The notes beneath the pieces are model-generated. The model did not search any database and was not told the DNA's origin. It saw nothing but the letters and a program-made list of their open reading frames with translations. Below, piece after piece: positions 27,593 through 37,000 of a DNA stretch of 64,000 bases (position 1 is the first letter of the stretch; the number at the start of each line of letters is the position of its first letter). This DNA is from Kribbella sp. CA-293567 (GTDB lineage Bacteria; Actinomycetota; Actinomycetes; Propionibacteriales; Kribbellaceae), in assembly GCF_027627575.1 (NCBI RefSeq), contig NZ_CP114065.1:4154001-4218000 (forward strand), read 5' to 3'. The translations under genes and the position numbers were made by a program.

Positions 27593-28810
27593 TCACTCCG
27601 GCCAGGGCAGCCAGGCGTGCAACCGGAAGGAGCCGGTGCTGGTCGGGCCGTGCTCCAGCGTTCCGCCGGCCAGCTTGGCGCGTTCGGCCAGTCCGACCAG
27701 ACCGACGCGAGAACCGGTCGCGGGAGGGTTGCCGCTCATCGGGTTGCGGACCTCGATCGACAGACCGTTGCCGGCGGCGCCTGACAGCACGACGGTGACC
27801 GGTTCACCGGGCGCATGCTTGCGAGCGTTGGTCAGGCCCTCCTGCACGATCCGGTAGCCGTGCCGCCCGATGGTCAGCGGGATCGACTCAGGCGGCGCCG
27901 CCAGCGGGGTGAACCTCACCGTCATGCCTGCCGCGCGAGATTCCTCCACGAGTGCTTCCAAGTCACCCAGACCCGGTTGCGGGCGTTGGCCGCCGGGCGT
28001 GCTGGAGTCCGACGTCCGCAGTACGCCGACGATCTCGCGCAGGTCCTCCAGGCACTCCCGCGCGTTCGATCGGATCACCCCGGCGGCGACCGCCAGCTCG
28101 GCCGGCGGCATCTCCGGACGGAACTCGAGGGCACCGGCGTGCACCGTCAGCAACGACAGCCGGTGGCCGAGCGCGTCATGCATCTCCCGCGCGATCCGCT
28201 CGCGCTCTCGCCGGCGTCCCAGCTCGACCCGCTGCTCCTGGTCCTCCTCGGCCCGCCGGGCCCGCTCGGTCAGCGATGCCATCAACTGCCGCCTCGTCCG
28301 TACGACGATGCCCCAGGCAACCGACGCGATACACAGCAGGCTCGCCGCGCCCACCACCAGCCAGTAGACGTAGGGCACCGTCGGCGCCGGCGGGTAGATC
28401 CAGATCTGCAGCGCGGCCGACAGGATCGCCGCCGCACAGCCGAGGCCGCTGATCAGTGGTCGCCGATGCACCGCCAGACTGAACAGCGCCAAAGCGCTCC
28501 CGCCTCCTGCGGCCGGGAGGACCACCGACACCACGGTCAGCCCCAACGCCAGAGCCAGTGGCCACTTCCGCCGGACCAGCAACAGCAGGGCGCCCAGGAT
28601 GCCGATGGTCACGTTGAGCGCCAGCGGCGGATGGATCCTGGATCCGTCGGGTGTGTTCCACGCGGGCAGGCTGCCGAGCACGCCCACGACGACGAACAGC
28701 ACGTCCACGATCCAGTCCCGGGGCGTGCGCCGGCCGTTGCCCGGGGCACCCCGTGACCCCGGGCTGATCAGCGCCACCAGCGGTCCTGGCCGGTCCAGCT
28801 CGATCGACAT
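27593..28810 (-). CDS. Sensor histidine kinase (HisKA_3 type)
   Basis: 405 residues. An N-terminal membrane domain with about five hydrophobic segments (residues 30-175) is followed by a coiled region and the HisKA_3 box REMHDALGHRLSLLTVHA carrying the phosphorylated His, then an HATPase_c domain with NARKHAPGEPV and GLVGLAERAKLAGG. No extracellular sensor domain is evident, so it probably senses envelope stress or a small ligand. It is the cognate kinase of the response regulator downstream. Confidence 0.92.
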   Translation of the reverse strand: MSIELDRPGPLVALISPGSRGAPGNGRRTPRDWIVDVLFVVVGVLGSLPAWNTPDGSRIHPPLALNVTIGILGALLLLVRRKWPLALALGLTVVSVVLPAAGGGSALALFSLAVHRRPLISGLGCAAAILSAALQIWIYPPAPTVPYVYWLVVGAASLLCIASVAWGIVVRTRRQLMASLTERARRAEEDQEQRVELGRRRERERIAREMHDALGHRLSLLTVHAGALEFRPEMPPAELAVAAGVIRSNARECLEDLREIVGVLRTSDSSTPGGQRPQPGLGDLEALVEESRAAGMTVRFTPLAAPPESIPLTIGRHGYRIVQEGLTNARKHAPGEPVTVVLSGAAGNGLSIEVRNPMSGNPPATGSRVGLVGLAERAKLAGGTLEHGPTSTGSFRLHAWLPWPE

Positions 28811-28835
28811 ACCCCAGACGGTAGCCCCCGGAGCG

Positions 28836-30608
28836 TCAGCGGCCGAGGATCTTGAGCACCGCCGCGATCGTGATCGGGTGATATCCGGGTTTCGCGGCCG
28901 CGAACACCTGGTCGGCGAACTCCCGGCCGGACCCGGTTCCCGCCAGCGCCCGGTAGACGGGCAGCACCAGCTTCATCCGTCCCACCCGGGTCAGGAAGCC
29001 CGCCAGTTCGTCGTACGCCGGGGTGTAGGTGCTGGCGGCAACGATCGAGTACCAGCGCCGCGCGATCTCCCCGTTCGCCGTACCGGTCAGGGCGAACTCC
29101 CGGTCCAGCTGCTGCAACTGCTCGGCCGTCAGCCGGTCCGGCGCGGCGTCCAGGAACCGCAGCCACTCCTGCGTGGTCCAGTGCTTGGCGCCGTCCGGTA
29201 CCTCGCCCGTCGCCAGCCAGCGCTCACGGCCTTCGTCGACGACCTCGAAGCGCGCAGAGACCGCTCTCTCGGCGAAGGCCGGGATACCCGGCTGGTCCAG
29301 CCAGGCGGCGATCTCCGCCTCGGTCACCACGCCCGGGTGCTCGTCCAGCAGGTGCTCGCGCAGATGCCCGGCGAAGTCCTCGGAGTTGATGCTGCGGAAC
29401 GCGAAGCGGTCGAAGTAGCCGCGCAGGAAGGGATCGAAGACCTCCCGGCCGAACCGCTCCTCCAGCCAGGCCAGGAACCAGCAGCCCTTGAGCGGTCCGA
29501 GCCCGGTCGTCCCGTGGTACTGCGCCCGGTGGTTGAGCCCCGGCAGCTCGACGGCCTGTTCGGCCGCGGAGAGCGGATCCAGCTTGACCACCGTCGCGTG
29601 CTGCTTGATCGCGGTCTCCATCACGGCGAACTCGGTGCCGTAGACGGCCTCCACGATCCGGTTCTCGACGTACGAGGTGAAGCCCTCGTTGAGCCAGATG
29701 TCGTCCCAGCTGTCCTGGGTGACCAGGTTGCCGGACCAGCTGTGCGCCAGTTCGTGCGCCACCACGCTGACCAGCGACTTGTCGCCGATCACCACGGTCG
29801 GGGTGGCGAACGTCATCCGCGGGTTCTCCATCCCGCCGTACGGGAACGACGGCGGCAGCACCAGCAGGTCGTAGCGGCCCCACCGGTAGGGCCCGAAGAG
29901 CGCCTCGGTGACCCGCATCATCTCCTCGGTGTCGGAGAACTCCGCGGCGGCGCGCTTGGCCATCTCCGGCTCGGCCCAGACGCCGGAGCGCTCTCCGATC
30001 CGTTCGAAGACGAGGTCTCCGGCGGCGATGGCCAGCAGGTACGACGGGATCGGCTCCGGCATCACCACGTCGTACGACCCCGTACGCCGGGACTCGGTGC
30101 CGTTGTCGGCACTCATCAGCACCATCAGCTCGGGCGGGGCGGTCACGTGGGCCGAGTAGCTGAACCGCACCCCGGGAGTGTCCTGCACCGGCACCCAGCT
30201 CCGGGCATGGATCGCCTGGGACTGGCTGAACATGAACGGCATCATGCCGCCCGCGGTCATCGACGGCTCGAGCCACTGCAGGCCGGTGGCCGTCGGGGCC
30301 GTCCGGTAGCTGACCCGCACCTGTTCGTGCTGCCCGGTGCGGACGGTGAGCGCGGAGCCCAGCTCGTCGTCGGGTACCGAGACGCTGTACTCCAGCGGTT
30401 CCCACTCCGACCCGGCGGCGCCGTCCACCGCGAGGATGGTCAGATCCCGCGTATCGAGGACCAGCCGGTCGCCGGGGCCACTCCAGGCGAGCGTGTGCGT
30501 GGCCGTGCCCGACAGCACCTTGGCGGCGAAGTCGAGGTCGAGGTCCAGCGCGAGGTGGGTGGTGCGCACCAACGCCGGTTCGGCGTAGGAGTGGCGATCG
30601 TGGCTCAC
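28836..30608 (-). CDS. M1 family aminopeptidase
   Basis: 590 residues from the GTG at 30608, which has GGGAG five bases upstream; the longer open frame to 30785 gives an unlikely N-terminus that runs into the divergent cyclase gene. The zinc site is complete: HELAH (His285, His289) and Glu308 in WLNEGFTSY. The substrate-recognition motif GGMENP precedes it. The C-terminal helical domain resembles that of leukotriene A4 hydrolase-like M1 enzymes. It probably trims peptides in the cytoplasm. It faces the adenylate cyclase across 134 bp. Confidence 0.92.
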   Translation of the reverse strand: MSHDRHSYAEPALVRTTHLALDLDLDFAAKVLSGTATHTLAWSGPGDRLVLDTRDLTILAVDGAAGSEWEPLEYSVSVPDDELGSALTVRTGQHEQVRVSYRTAPTATGLQWLEPSMTAGGMMPFMFSQSQAIHARSWVPVQDTPGVRFSYSAHVTAPPELMVLMSADNGTESRRTGSYDVVMPEPIPSYLLAIAAGDLVFERIGERSGVWAEPEMAKRAAAEFSDTEEMMRVTEALFGPYRWGRYDLLVLPPSFPYGGMENPRMTFATPTVVIGDKSLVSVVAHELAHSWSGNLVTQDSWDDIWLNEGFTSYVENRIVEAVYGTEFAVMETAIKQHATVVKLDPLSAAEQAVELPGLNHRAQYHGTTGLGPLKGCWFLAWLEERFGREVFDPFLRGYFDRFAFRSINSEDFAGHLREHLLDEHPGVVTEAEIAAWLDQPGIPAFAERAVSARFEVVDEGRERWLATGEVPDGAKHWTTQEWLRFLDAAPDRLTAEQLQQLDREFALTGTANGEIARRWYSIVAASTYTPAYDELAGFLTRVGRMKLVLPVYRALAGTGSGREFADQVFAAAKPGYHPITIAAVLKILGR

Positions 30609-30742
30609 AAGGGCTCCCGAGGCAGAATGTCGTTCGCAGGACACTACCCACGCTGCGGCCCGAACACGCGGCCTATTAGGGCCACGGGCAGCACCGTGCC
30701 AAAACCGGTTCAGACGGCCGGTTCCAGCGGACTGGGGGCAAG

Positions 30743-32296
30743 ATGTCGCAGCGGCGGCCGGAGCTCGTACTGCAGCGGAAACCATTTGGATCGTGGCTGC
30801 TCGGACCGGCCGGCCAGAGCCCGCGCCGGCTCCGCGTCCGCAGCCAACTGCTGCTCACTGTCTTCCTGCTGGCCACCAACATCATCGGCGGCTGCGTGGT
30901 CTTCGTGCTCGCGGTCTTCGTGATGCCGGGGCCGCCAGGCGAGGATCGCCTCGATCCGGTCCGGGCGATCGCCTTCCCCGCCTACCTGCTGGCGGCACTC
31001 GTGATCGGTGTCGTCTGGGGCACCCGCTACGCGCTGAAGGCCACGGCATGGGTCCTCGAGGACCGCCCGGCGACCCGGCGCGAACAGATCATCACCTTGC
31101 GCCTGCCGCTGCGGCTCACCCTGATCGAGGCCTTCCTCTGGTTGCTGGCCACGGTCGTGTTCACGGTTCTCGCGCTGGTGCTCCAGCCGGAGAGCGCTCT
31201 ACGGATCGGGATCACGGTCTTCGACGGCGGCATCGTCACCTGCGTGGCGGCGTACCTGCTGAGCGAGTTCGCTCTTCGCCCGGTGGCCGCGAGAGCGCTC
31301 GCCGACGAGGCTCCGCCGAAGCGCCTGCTGGCTGCCGGGCTGAAGGCCCGGACGCTGTTCTTCTGGGCCGTCGGCTCCGGGGTGCCGGTGGTGGGCCTGA
31401 TGCTGACCGCGCTCCTGGCGCTGATCGAGAAGGACGTCTCGGCCACCCGGCTGTCGGTGATCATCCTTGCCCTCGGCACCGTTGTGCTCAGCTGCGGCGG
31501 TCTGCTGACCGTGCTGTCCGCCCGCTCGGTGGTGGCCCCGGTGCGGTCGGTGCGCACCGCGCTGACGGTGATCGGCGAGGGCGAGCTGAACGTCCGGATT
31601 CCCGTCTTCGACGGCACCGAGCTCGGTTCGCTCCAGGCGGGCTTCAACCGGATGGCCGCCGGGCTGCGCGAACGCGAACGGATCCGCGACCTGTTCGGCC
31701 GGTACGTCGGTGCCGACGTCGTGCGGGAGGCCCTGGCCGGCGACGCGCTCGGTGGCGAGGAGCGGTTCGTCGCGGTGCTGTTCGTCGACCTGGTCGGCTC
31801 CACCGAGCTGGCCGCGGTCCGGCCGCCGGGTGAGGTGGTCCAGTTGCTGAACAGGTTCTTCGAGGTCGTCGTCGACGAGGTGGACCGCCAGGGCGGCTTC
31901 GTCAACAAGTTCGCCGGCGACGCCGTCCTGGCCGTCTTCGGTGCGCCGGCCGAGCTGCCGGACCCGGCAGGGAGCGCTCTCCAGGCGGGCCGCACGCTGG
32001 CGAGCCGGCTGGCCGAAGAGTTGCCCGAGGCAACGGCCGGGATCGGGATCACCGCCGGCATGGTGGTCGCGGGCACGGTCGGCGACGTCCGCAGGCACGA
32101 GTACACCGTCATCGGTGACCCGGTGAACGAGGCGGCCCGGTTGACCGAGCTGGCCAAGTCCGTCCCCGGCCGGCTGCTCGCGTCGATGACCGCGGTCGAC
32201 GAAGCCACTCCGGCGGAAGCCGTGCACTGGAAGGCCGACGACGAGGTCACCGTCCGGGGCCGCAACCGTCCGACCCGGCTAGCGATCCCCAGCTAG
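30743..32296 (+). CDS. Membrane adenylate cyclase, 6TM-HAMP-class III
   Basis: 517 residues. Six hydrophobic segments (about 36-60, 75-95, 125-147, 155-172, 205-230, 240-262), a HAMP domain (about 262-315), and a class III cyclase domain from about 345. Catalytic features are complete: metal Asp in FVDLVGSTELAA and in NKFAGDAVLAVFG, adenine-selecting Lys, and the Asn/Arg of DPVNEAARL. The architecture equals the mycobacterial Rv1318c/Rv3645 group, making cAMP. GGGGGC precedes the ATG. It overlaps the convergent MerR gene by 18 bp. Confidence 0.92.
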   Translation: MSQRRPELVLQRKPFGSWLLGPAGQSPRRLRVRSQLLLTVFLLATNIIGGCVVFVLAVFVMPGPPGEDRLDPVRAIAFPAYLLAALVIGVVWGTRYALKATAWVLEDRPATRREQIITLRLPLRLTLIEAFLWLLATVVFTVLALVLQPESALRIGITVFDGGIVTCVAAYLLSEFALRPVAARALADEAPPKRLLAAGLKARTLFFWAVGSGVPVVGLMLTALLALIEKDVSATRLSVIILALGTVVLSCGGLLTVLSARSVVAPVRSVRTALTVIGEGELNVRIPVFDGTELGSLQAGFNRMAAGLRERERIRDLFGRYVGADVVREALAGDALGGEERFVAVLFVDLVGSTELAAVRPPGEVVQLLNRFFEVVVDEVDRQGGFVNKFAGDAVLAVFGAPAELPDPAGSALQAGRTLASRLAEELPEATAGIGITAGMVVAGTVGDVRRHEYTVIGDPVNEAARLTELAKSVPGRLLASMTAVDEATPAEAVHWKADDEVTVRGRNRPTRLAIPS

Positions 32297-32983
32297 GTAC
32301 TCGTGCAGCAACGCTGATCCGTGAAGCATCGCGCGAGTACGCCGATCATGCGCCGCTCGCCTCTCCGCCACCGCGGAGCGCAGCGCCTCCGTGCTCCCCG
32401 TCTGACGCAGCCCGTCCAGTACAGGCCGAATCTGATCGAACCCGTACCGCCCCCGCCGCAGCATCGCGATGATCCGCGCATCCCGCACCTCCACCGGCCC
32501 GTACCGCCGGTACTTCGTCCCCGCCTCCCGCTCCGGCAAAAGCAGTCCCGCCGTCTCCCAGACCCGCAACGTCGAGGTGCGTACGCCGAGCTGCGCCGCC
32601 AACTCGCCCACCAGCAAAGGCGGACCGTTCACGACAGGCAGCTTGTCCAGGAACCCCTCGGCCGCCTCCCCCAGCGCTTCACTCGCCGCATCCGTCGCCA
32701 GCCGTTGCTCGTGCAGCGCCGCATGGGTCCCGTCGATCAGCCGGAACGCCAGCGCCTCGTCGCCGTCGTTCACGGCCCGCATGACCGCCGTCGCGGTCTC
32801 GTTCCCGAATCCGGGCGCGAGTGCGCGATACGTGAGCAGTGCTCGCAGATGCACCTCGCCGTACTGCCGGTAGCCCGACTCGCTGCGCGGCACGTCGGGC
32901 AGGATGCCGACCGCTTCGTAGTTGCGGACCAGTTGCGTCGAGATCCCGGCCTGCCGGGCCAGGTCGACCGGTCGCAGGGCCAT
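32279..32983 (-). CDS. MerR-type regulator with two HTH domains
   Basis: 234 residues with two MerR-like winged HTH domains in one chain. The first is PVDLARQAGISTQLVRNYEA with the wing SGYRQYGEVHL (residues 4-70). The second is LLVGELAAQLGVRTSTLRVW with the wing GTKYRRYGPVEV (about 122-185). No C-terminal metal-binding cysteines are present. Normal MerR proteins have one HTH and dimerise; here a monomer might supply both halves. It is 3 bp from the SDR gene and last in a four-gene run. Confidence 0.85.
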   Translation of the reverse strand: MALRPVDLARQAGISTQLVRNYEAVGILPDVPRSESGYRQYGEVHLRALLTYRALAPGFGNETATAVMRAVNDGDEALAFRLIDGTHAALHEQRLATDAASEALGEAAEGFLDKLPVVNGPPLLVGELAAQLGVRTSTLRVWETAGLLLPEREAGTKYRRYGPVEVRDARIIAMLRRGRYGFDQIRPVLDGLRQTGSTEALRSAVAERRAAHDRRTRAMLHGSALLHEYLAGDR

Positions 32984-32986
32984 CGC

Positions 32987-33739
32987 TCAGCGGCCGCCGG
33001 CCACGTCGACCATCGAGCCGGTCATGTAGGAAGCGCGATCCGAGGCCAGGAACGCGATCAGCTCGGCCACTTCCTCGACCTTGCCGGGACGACCCAGCGG
33101 CGGCGTACCGCCGATCCGCTCCAGCCGTCCTTCCTCGTGGATCTCGGTCTCGATCAGCCCCGGCCTGACGCCGAGGACGCGAATCCCCTCCTTGGCGACC
33201 TCGTTGGCCAGGCCGACCGTCAGGGTGTCGACCGCAGCCTTGCTGGCGGCGTAGTCGACGTACTCGCCCGCTGACCCGAGCACCGCGCCACGCGACGACA
33301 CGTTGACGATCACTCCCCCGGCGCCGCCGGCCGCGGTCGACATTCGCCGGACCGCGGCGCCCGCGACCAGGAACGCGCCGATCGCATTGATCCGGAACAC
33401 CCGCTCCAGCCGCCCCAGGTCGTAGCCGGCCACCCGCCCACTCGGCGACACCACGCCGGCATTGTTGACCACGGCCCCGATCGCGCCGAGCTCAGCGGTG
33501 ACCGAGTCGAAGAACCGCTCGATCTGCTCAGGCTCGGCAACGTCGGCCTGGACGGCGTACGCGCGCCGCCCCAACTCCTCGCAGGCCGAGACGACCCGCT
33601 CGGCGTCGCCGGAGCGGCTCAGGTAGCTGACGCCGACATCCCATCCGTCCGCCGCCAGCGCGATCGCCGCCGCCGCGCCGATACCGCGGCTCCCGCCGGT
33701 GACCAGGGCGGTTCCCCGCCGGGTTTCGTCCGAGCTCAT
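32987..33739 (-). CDS. Short-chain dehydrogenase/reductase
   Basis: 250 residues, classical SDR. Cofactor motif TGGSRGIGAAAA at the N-terminus, NNAG in the middle, catalytic Ser in VNVSSRG and YAASK with the Tyr-x3-Lys pair. The C-terminus PLGRPGKVEEVAELIAFLA is as in FabG-like reductases. The substrate is unknown. It is followed after 3 bp by the double-MerR regulator. Confidence 0.9.
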   Translation of the reverse strand: MSSDETRRGTALVTGGSRGIGAAAAIALAADGWDVGVSYLSRSGDAERVVSACEELGRRAYAVQADVAEPEQIERFFDSVTAELGAIGAVVNNAGVVSPSGRVAGYDLGRLERVFRINAIGAFLVAGAAVRRMSTAAGGAGGVIVNVSSRGAVLGSAGEYVDYAASKAAVDTLTVGLANEVAKEGIRVLGVRPGLIETEIHEEGRLERIGGTPPLGRPGKVEEVAELIAFLASDRASYMTGSMVDVAGGR

Positions 33740-33761
33740 GCGGTCAGCCTTTCACGCCCCG

Positions 33762-34559
33762 TCACGACGTCGCCGGCGCCCGGCCCGTCCCCAACTGCAC
33801 CTCGTTGTCGTCGAATCCCAGCGCGCGGTAGATCCGGATCGCGAGGTAGCCGGGATCGGCCACCATCACCAGCGTGTGCGCGCCCAGCTCGTCGAACCCG
33901 TACCGCGAGGCGCGATGCACCAGCGTGCTCGCGATCCCCTGGTTCCGGTCCTCCGGCCGGGTCTGGACGTTCTGGAACCGGGCCACGCCAGACCCGTCCG
34001 AGGCCAGTCCGAGCGAAGCCTGCAGCCGCTCACCGTCGAAGGCGCCGAACCAGCGCGCATGCCCGGCCCCGCAGAGCCCCCGCTCCGCTTCGATCCGGCG
34101 CCGGCTGAACTCGCGGTACTCCTCGTCGACGGTCATCGTCGCGCAGGCGAGGGACAGGTCGAGCAACTGCTCCCAGTCGTCGTCACTGCTCAGGTCCCGG
34201 TACTGCGAGGTCAGGTTCGGCCGGGCCGGTTCCCGAACCTCCCGCGCGGTCATCACTGTGTTGCGGTCGATCTCGAGCCCCAGCGCCTTCACCTCGTCCT
34301 CGCTGCCGACCACGCCGTCGACGGTGTCGAGACCGAGCGCGAGATGCTTCGCCGCCGGGAACTCCTGCCGGAAGATCGCCTCTCGCGCCACCGCGTCACC
34401 CGGCGCGAACGGCGTACGGAAGAGCAGGTAGTTGCCCCACCAGAACGTCGGATTGGCAGGCGTCCGGACGACCACGTAGTCGCCTTGGTCCGTCAGCACG
34501 GAGCCGCTCAGCTGCAGCAGCATCAAGTCGGTTCGGTAGCCGAGGCTGGTGAAGTTCAC
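33762..34559 (-). CDS. GNAT family N-acetyltransferase
   Basis: 265 residues. The C-terminal half is a GNAT fold with the acetyl-CoA-binding motif VQTRPEDRNQGIASTLVHRA, and a later YRALGFDD that ends the domain. The N-terminal half (about 110 residues, FWWGNYLLFRTPFAPGDA) is an extra domain found in related two-part GNAT proteins. The acetylated substrate is unknown. Spacings of 21 and 22 bp to its neighbours suggest an operon with both. Confidence 0.85.
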   Translation of the reverse strand: MNFTSLGYRTDLMLLQLSGSVLTDQGDYVVVRTPANPTFWWGNYLLFRTPFAPGDAVAREAIFRQEFPAAKHLALGLDTVDGVVGSEDEVKALGLEIDRNTVMTAREVREPARPNLTSQYRDLSSDDDWEQLLDLSLACATMTVDEEYREFSRRRIEAERGLCGAGHARWFGAFDGERLQASLGLASDGSGVARFQNVQTRPEDRNQGIASTLVHRASRYGFDELGAHTLVMVADPGYLAIRIYRALGFDDNEVQLGTGRAPATS

Positions 34560-34580
34560 CCCTCTATCGTCACGTTCGCG

Positions 34581-36092
34581 TCAAGACGATTTGTGCGACG
34601 GCCGCCACTTCGGGGCGTCGTCCCCGGTCCGGGCGGCCGCGGCCGCGATGTTGCGTTGCATCCCGCCGAAGACGATGCCGTGGAAGGGCTTGATCGCGTA
34701 CCAGTACAGGTGGCCGGGCAGGCCGTGCGGGTGGAAGAGCGCTCGCTGGCGGAAGACCGTCCGCTGCTGGTCGTCGGTGTCGACGATCAGTTCCAGCCAG
34801 GCGAGACCGGGCAGCCGCATCTCGGCCCGCAGCCTCAGCAGCTTCAGATCCTCGATGTCCTCGACCCGCCACCAGTCGAGCGGATCACCGATGGACAGGT
34901 CGTTCGGATTGCGCCGTCCTCTGCGCAGACCGGGACCGCCGAAGACCCGGTCGAGCACCCCTCGGGCCCACCAGCCGAGGCGCCAGGAGTACCAGCCGTT
35001 ACCACCGCCGATGCCTTCGATCACCGACCACAGCTGCTCCGGCGTCGTCGCGATCGCGCTCTCCCGCTCGTCGACGTACAGCGAACCGCCCGACCAGTCC
35101 GGATCGCCCGGCAGCGGGTCGCTCGGCGCACCCGGCATCGACGCCGAGGCCCAGGTGGTGGAGACGTCGAACTCCTGGACGCGCTTGAGCGCCAGCTCGA
35201 CGGCCCGGTCGAAGTCGATGAACCCCGGCTCCGGATCGGGCACGTACTGCTCGATGTCGTGTTCCTTGCAGACGACCTCGTGGATCAGGCTGTCGACCAG
35301 CGGGCGGGCGATGCTGTTCGGCACCGGGGTGACCAGGCCGACCCAGTGGCTCGACAGCGACGGGGTCAGCAGCGGAAGGGTGACGATCCGCCGGCTGCTG
35401 AGGTGAGCGACGGCGGCGTACCGCTGCATCATGTCGCGGTAGGTCAGCACGTCGGGGCCGCCGATGTCGAAGCCGCGGTTGACCGTGCTCGGCATCGAGG
35501 CGCTGCCGACCAGGTAGTGCAGGACGTCGCGGACGGCGATCGGCTGGATCCGCGTGTGCAGCCAGCGCGGCGTGACCATCACCGGCAGCCGGTCGGTCAG
35601 ATAGCGGAGCATCTCGAACGAGGCCGAACCCGACCCGAGGATGACCGCGGCACGCAGCACGGTCGTCGGTACTCCGGACGCGAGCAGGATCTCGCCGACC
35701 TCGCGGCGCGAGTCCAGGTGCGGCGAGAGCACTTCGTCCTGAGGGTAGAGGCCACCGAGGTAGACGATCCTGCCGACTCCGGCCTCCCGCGCGGCCGTGC
35801 CGAAGGTCAGCGCGGTGTGGCGATCGCGCGACTCGAAGCGCTTGCCGGTCCCGAGCGCGTGGATCAGGTAGTACGCGACGTCGACTCCTTCGAGCGCGGC
35901 GTCGAGCTGGTGCCGGTCACCGGCATCGGCCTCGACCACCTCGACATCGTCGTACCACTCGCGGTCCTGCAGCCGGCGCGGATTGCGCGCCATCGCCCGG
36001 ACCCGGTAGCCGGCCTTGAGCAGCTCAGGCACCAGCCGCCCGCCGATGTATCCAGTGACGCCTGTGACGAGAACCAGCTTGTTCTTATCCAT
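34581..36092 (-). CDS. NAD(P)-binding SDR with C-terminal DUF2867
   Basis: 503 residues from the ATG at 36092 (an in-frame ATG at 36101 is close). The atypical SDR domain begins KLVLVTGVTGYIGGRL and has YLGGLYPQDE. The C-terminal DUF2867 region (about 330-480) contains WRVEDIEDLKLLRLRAEM and FHPHGLPGHLYWYAIKPFH. Similar actinobacterial proteins are annotated as nucleoside-diphosphate-sugar epimerase-like with SRPBCC-type tails. It heads a leftward four-gene run and diverges from the ArsR-SRPBCC fusion. Confidence 0.87.
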   Translation of the reverse strand: MDKNKLVLVTGVTGYIGGRLVPELLKAGYRVRAMARNPRRLQDREWYDDVEVVEADAGDRHQLDAALEGVDVAYYLIHALGTGKRFESRDRHTALTFGTAAREAGVGRIVYLGGLYPQDEVLSPHLDSRREVGEILLASGVPTTVLRAAVILGSGSASFEMLRYLTDRLPVMVTPRWLHTRIQPIAVRDVLHYLVGSASMPSTVNRGFDIGGPDVLTYRDMMQRYAAVAHLSSRRIVTLPLLTPSLSSHWVGLVTPVPNSIARPLVDSLIHEVVCKEHDIEQYVPDPEPGFIDFDRAVELALKRVQEFDVSTTWASASMPGAPSDPLPGDPDWSGGSLYVDERESAIATTPEQLWSVIEGIGGGNGWYSWRLGWWARGVLDRVFGGPGLRRGRRNPNDLSIGDPLDWWRVEDIEDLKLLRLRAEMRLPGLAWLELIVDTDDQQRTVFRQRALFHPHGLPGHLYWYAIKPFHGIVFGGMQRNIAAAAARTGDDAPKWRPSHKSS

Positions 36093-36151
36093 GTGGCCCA
36101 TCTTGTGCCCGATCCGCGCTCGATCATGCTCCCGGCCTGCTCGCGACCGGA

Positions 36152-36206
36152 TTGACATGCAGCCAACTGGCTGCCTATCGTGATCAGGCAGCCCGGCAGC
36201 TGCCTG
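36152..36206 (+). promoter_or_regulatory. Promoter with two palindromic operators of the ArsR-SRPBCC gene
   Basis: -35 TTGACA (36152-36157), 18-bp spacer, -10 TATCGT (36176-36181). The spacer contains the perfect palindrome GCAGCCA-AC-TGGCTGC (36159-36174). A second one, CAGGCAGC-N6-GCTGCCTG (36185-36206), covers the leader up to the RBS. Both share the GCAGCC/GGCAGC core, consistent with autorepression by the ArsR domain. Confidence 0.75.
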
Positions 36207-36216
36207 AGGAGTGGTG

Positions 36217-36999
36217 ATGGACGACGAGGTGTTCCGGGCGCTGGCGGATCCCAGCCGGCGGCAACTGCTCGACAGCTTGAACCAGCGCGACGGGCAGACG
36301 CTCGGCGAACTGTGCGCCGGACTCCGGATGGCCCGCCAGTCCGTCAGCAAACACCTCGCCGTCCTCGAAGGCGCGAATCTCGTCACCGCCGTCCGGCGCG
36401 GCCGCGAGAAGTTGCACCACCTCAACGCCGAACCGATCAACGCCATCGCCGACCGCTGGATCAGCCGGTACGACCGGCGGCGCGTGCAGCTCCTCGCCGA
36501 CCTCAAGACAGCATTGGAGCAGGAACCAGTGAGCGACCAGGACTTCGTCTACACGACCTACATCAGGACCACGCCCGAGCGGCTCTGGCAGGCGCTGACC
36601 GACCCGGCTTTCACCCAGCAGTACTGGGGACTCCAGCACGACACCGACTGGAAGGTCGGCTCCAGGATCGACTGGGTCATGGGTGACGTCACCATGTCGG
36701 GGCCCGGCCAGGAGGTGCTCGAGTACGACCCGTACCGGCGGCTGGCCTACACCTGGCACCACATCACCCCGGAGTTCGCGAAGGCGGTCGAGTTGGGTGA
36801 CGAGGTGGCCGCCCGGGCCGGCGCCGAACCGCTCTCCCGCGTGAGTTTCGAGCTGGAGGTCGAGGACGAGCAGGTGAAGCTGACCGTCGTCCACACCGGC
36901 TTCGAACCCGGCAGCACGATCCGCTCGATGGTCCAGAACGGCTGGCCCCGCCTGCTCTCCGACCTCAAGTCCCTCACCGAAGGCACCGCATCGATCTGA
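36217..36999 (+). CDS. ArsR-type HTH fused to SRPBCC (AHSA1-like) domain
   Basis: 260 residues from the ATG at 36217, which has GAGGAG with 5-base spacing; GTG codons at 36211 and 36214 are less likely. Residues 1-95 are an ArsR winged HTH (ALADPSRRQLLDSL, RMARQSVSKHLAVLEGA) without metal-binding Cys. Residues 105-255 are an AHSA1-like SRPBCC domain (TTYIRTTPERLWQALTDP), a hydrophobic cavity fold. The fusion suggests a one-component sensor where the SRPBCC cavity binds a ligand. Stop codons of this gene and of the convergent RecQ-like gene lie 1 bp apart. Confidence 0.9.
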   Translation: MDDEVFRALADPSRRQLLDSLNQRDGQTLGELCAGLRMARQSVSKHLAVLEGANLVTAVRRGREKLHHLNAEPINAIADRWISRYDRRRVQLLADLKTALEQEPVSDQDFVYTTYIRTTPERLWQALTDPAFTQQYWGLQHDTDWKVGSRIDWVMGDVTMSGPGQEVLEYDPYRRLAYTWHHITPEFAKAVELGDEVAARAGAEPLSRVSFELEVEDEQVKLTVVHTGFEPGSTIRSMVQNGWPRLLSDLKSLTEGTASI

Positions 37000-37000
37000 T

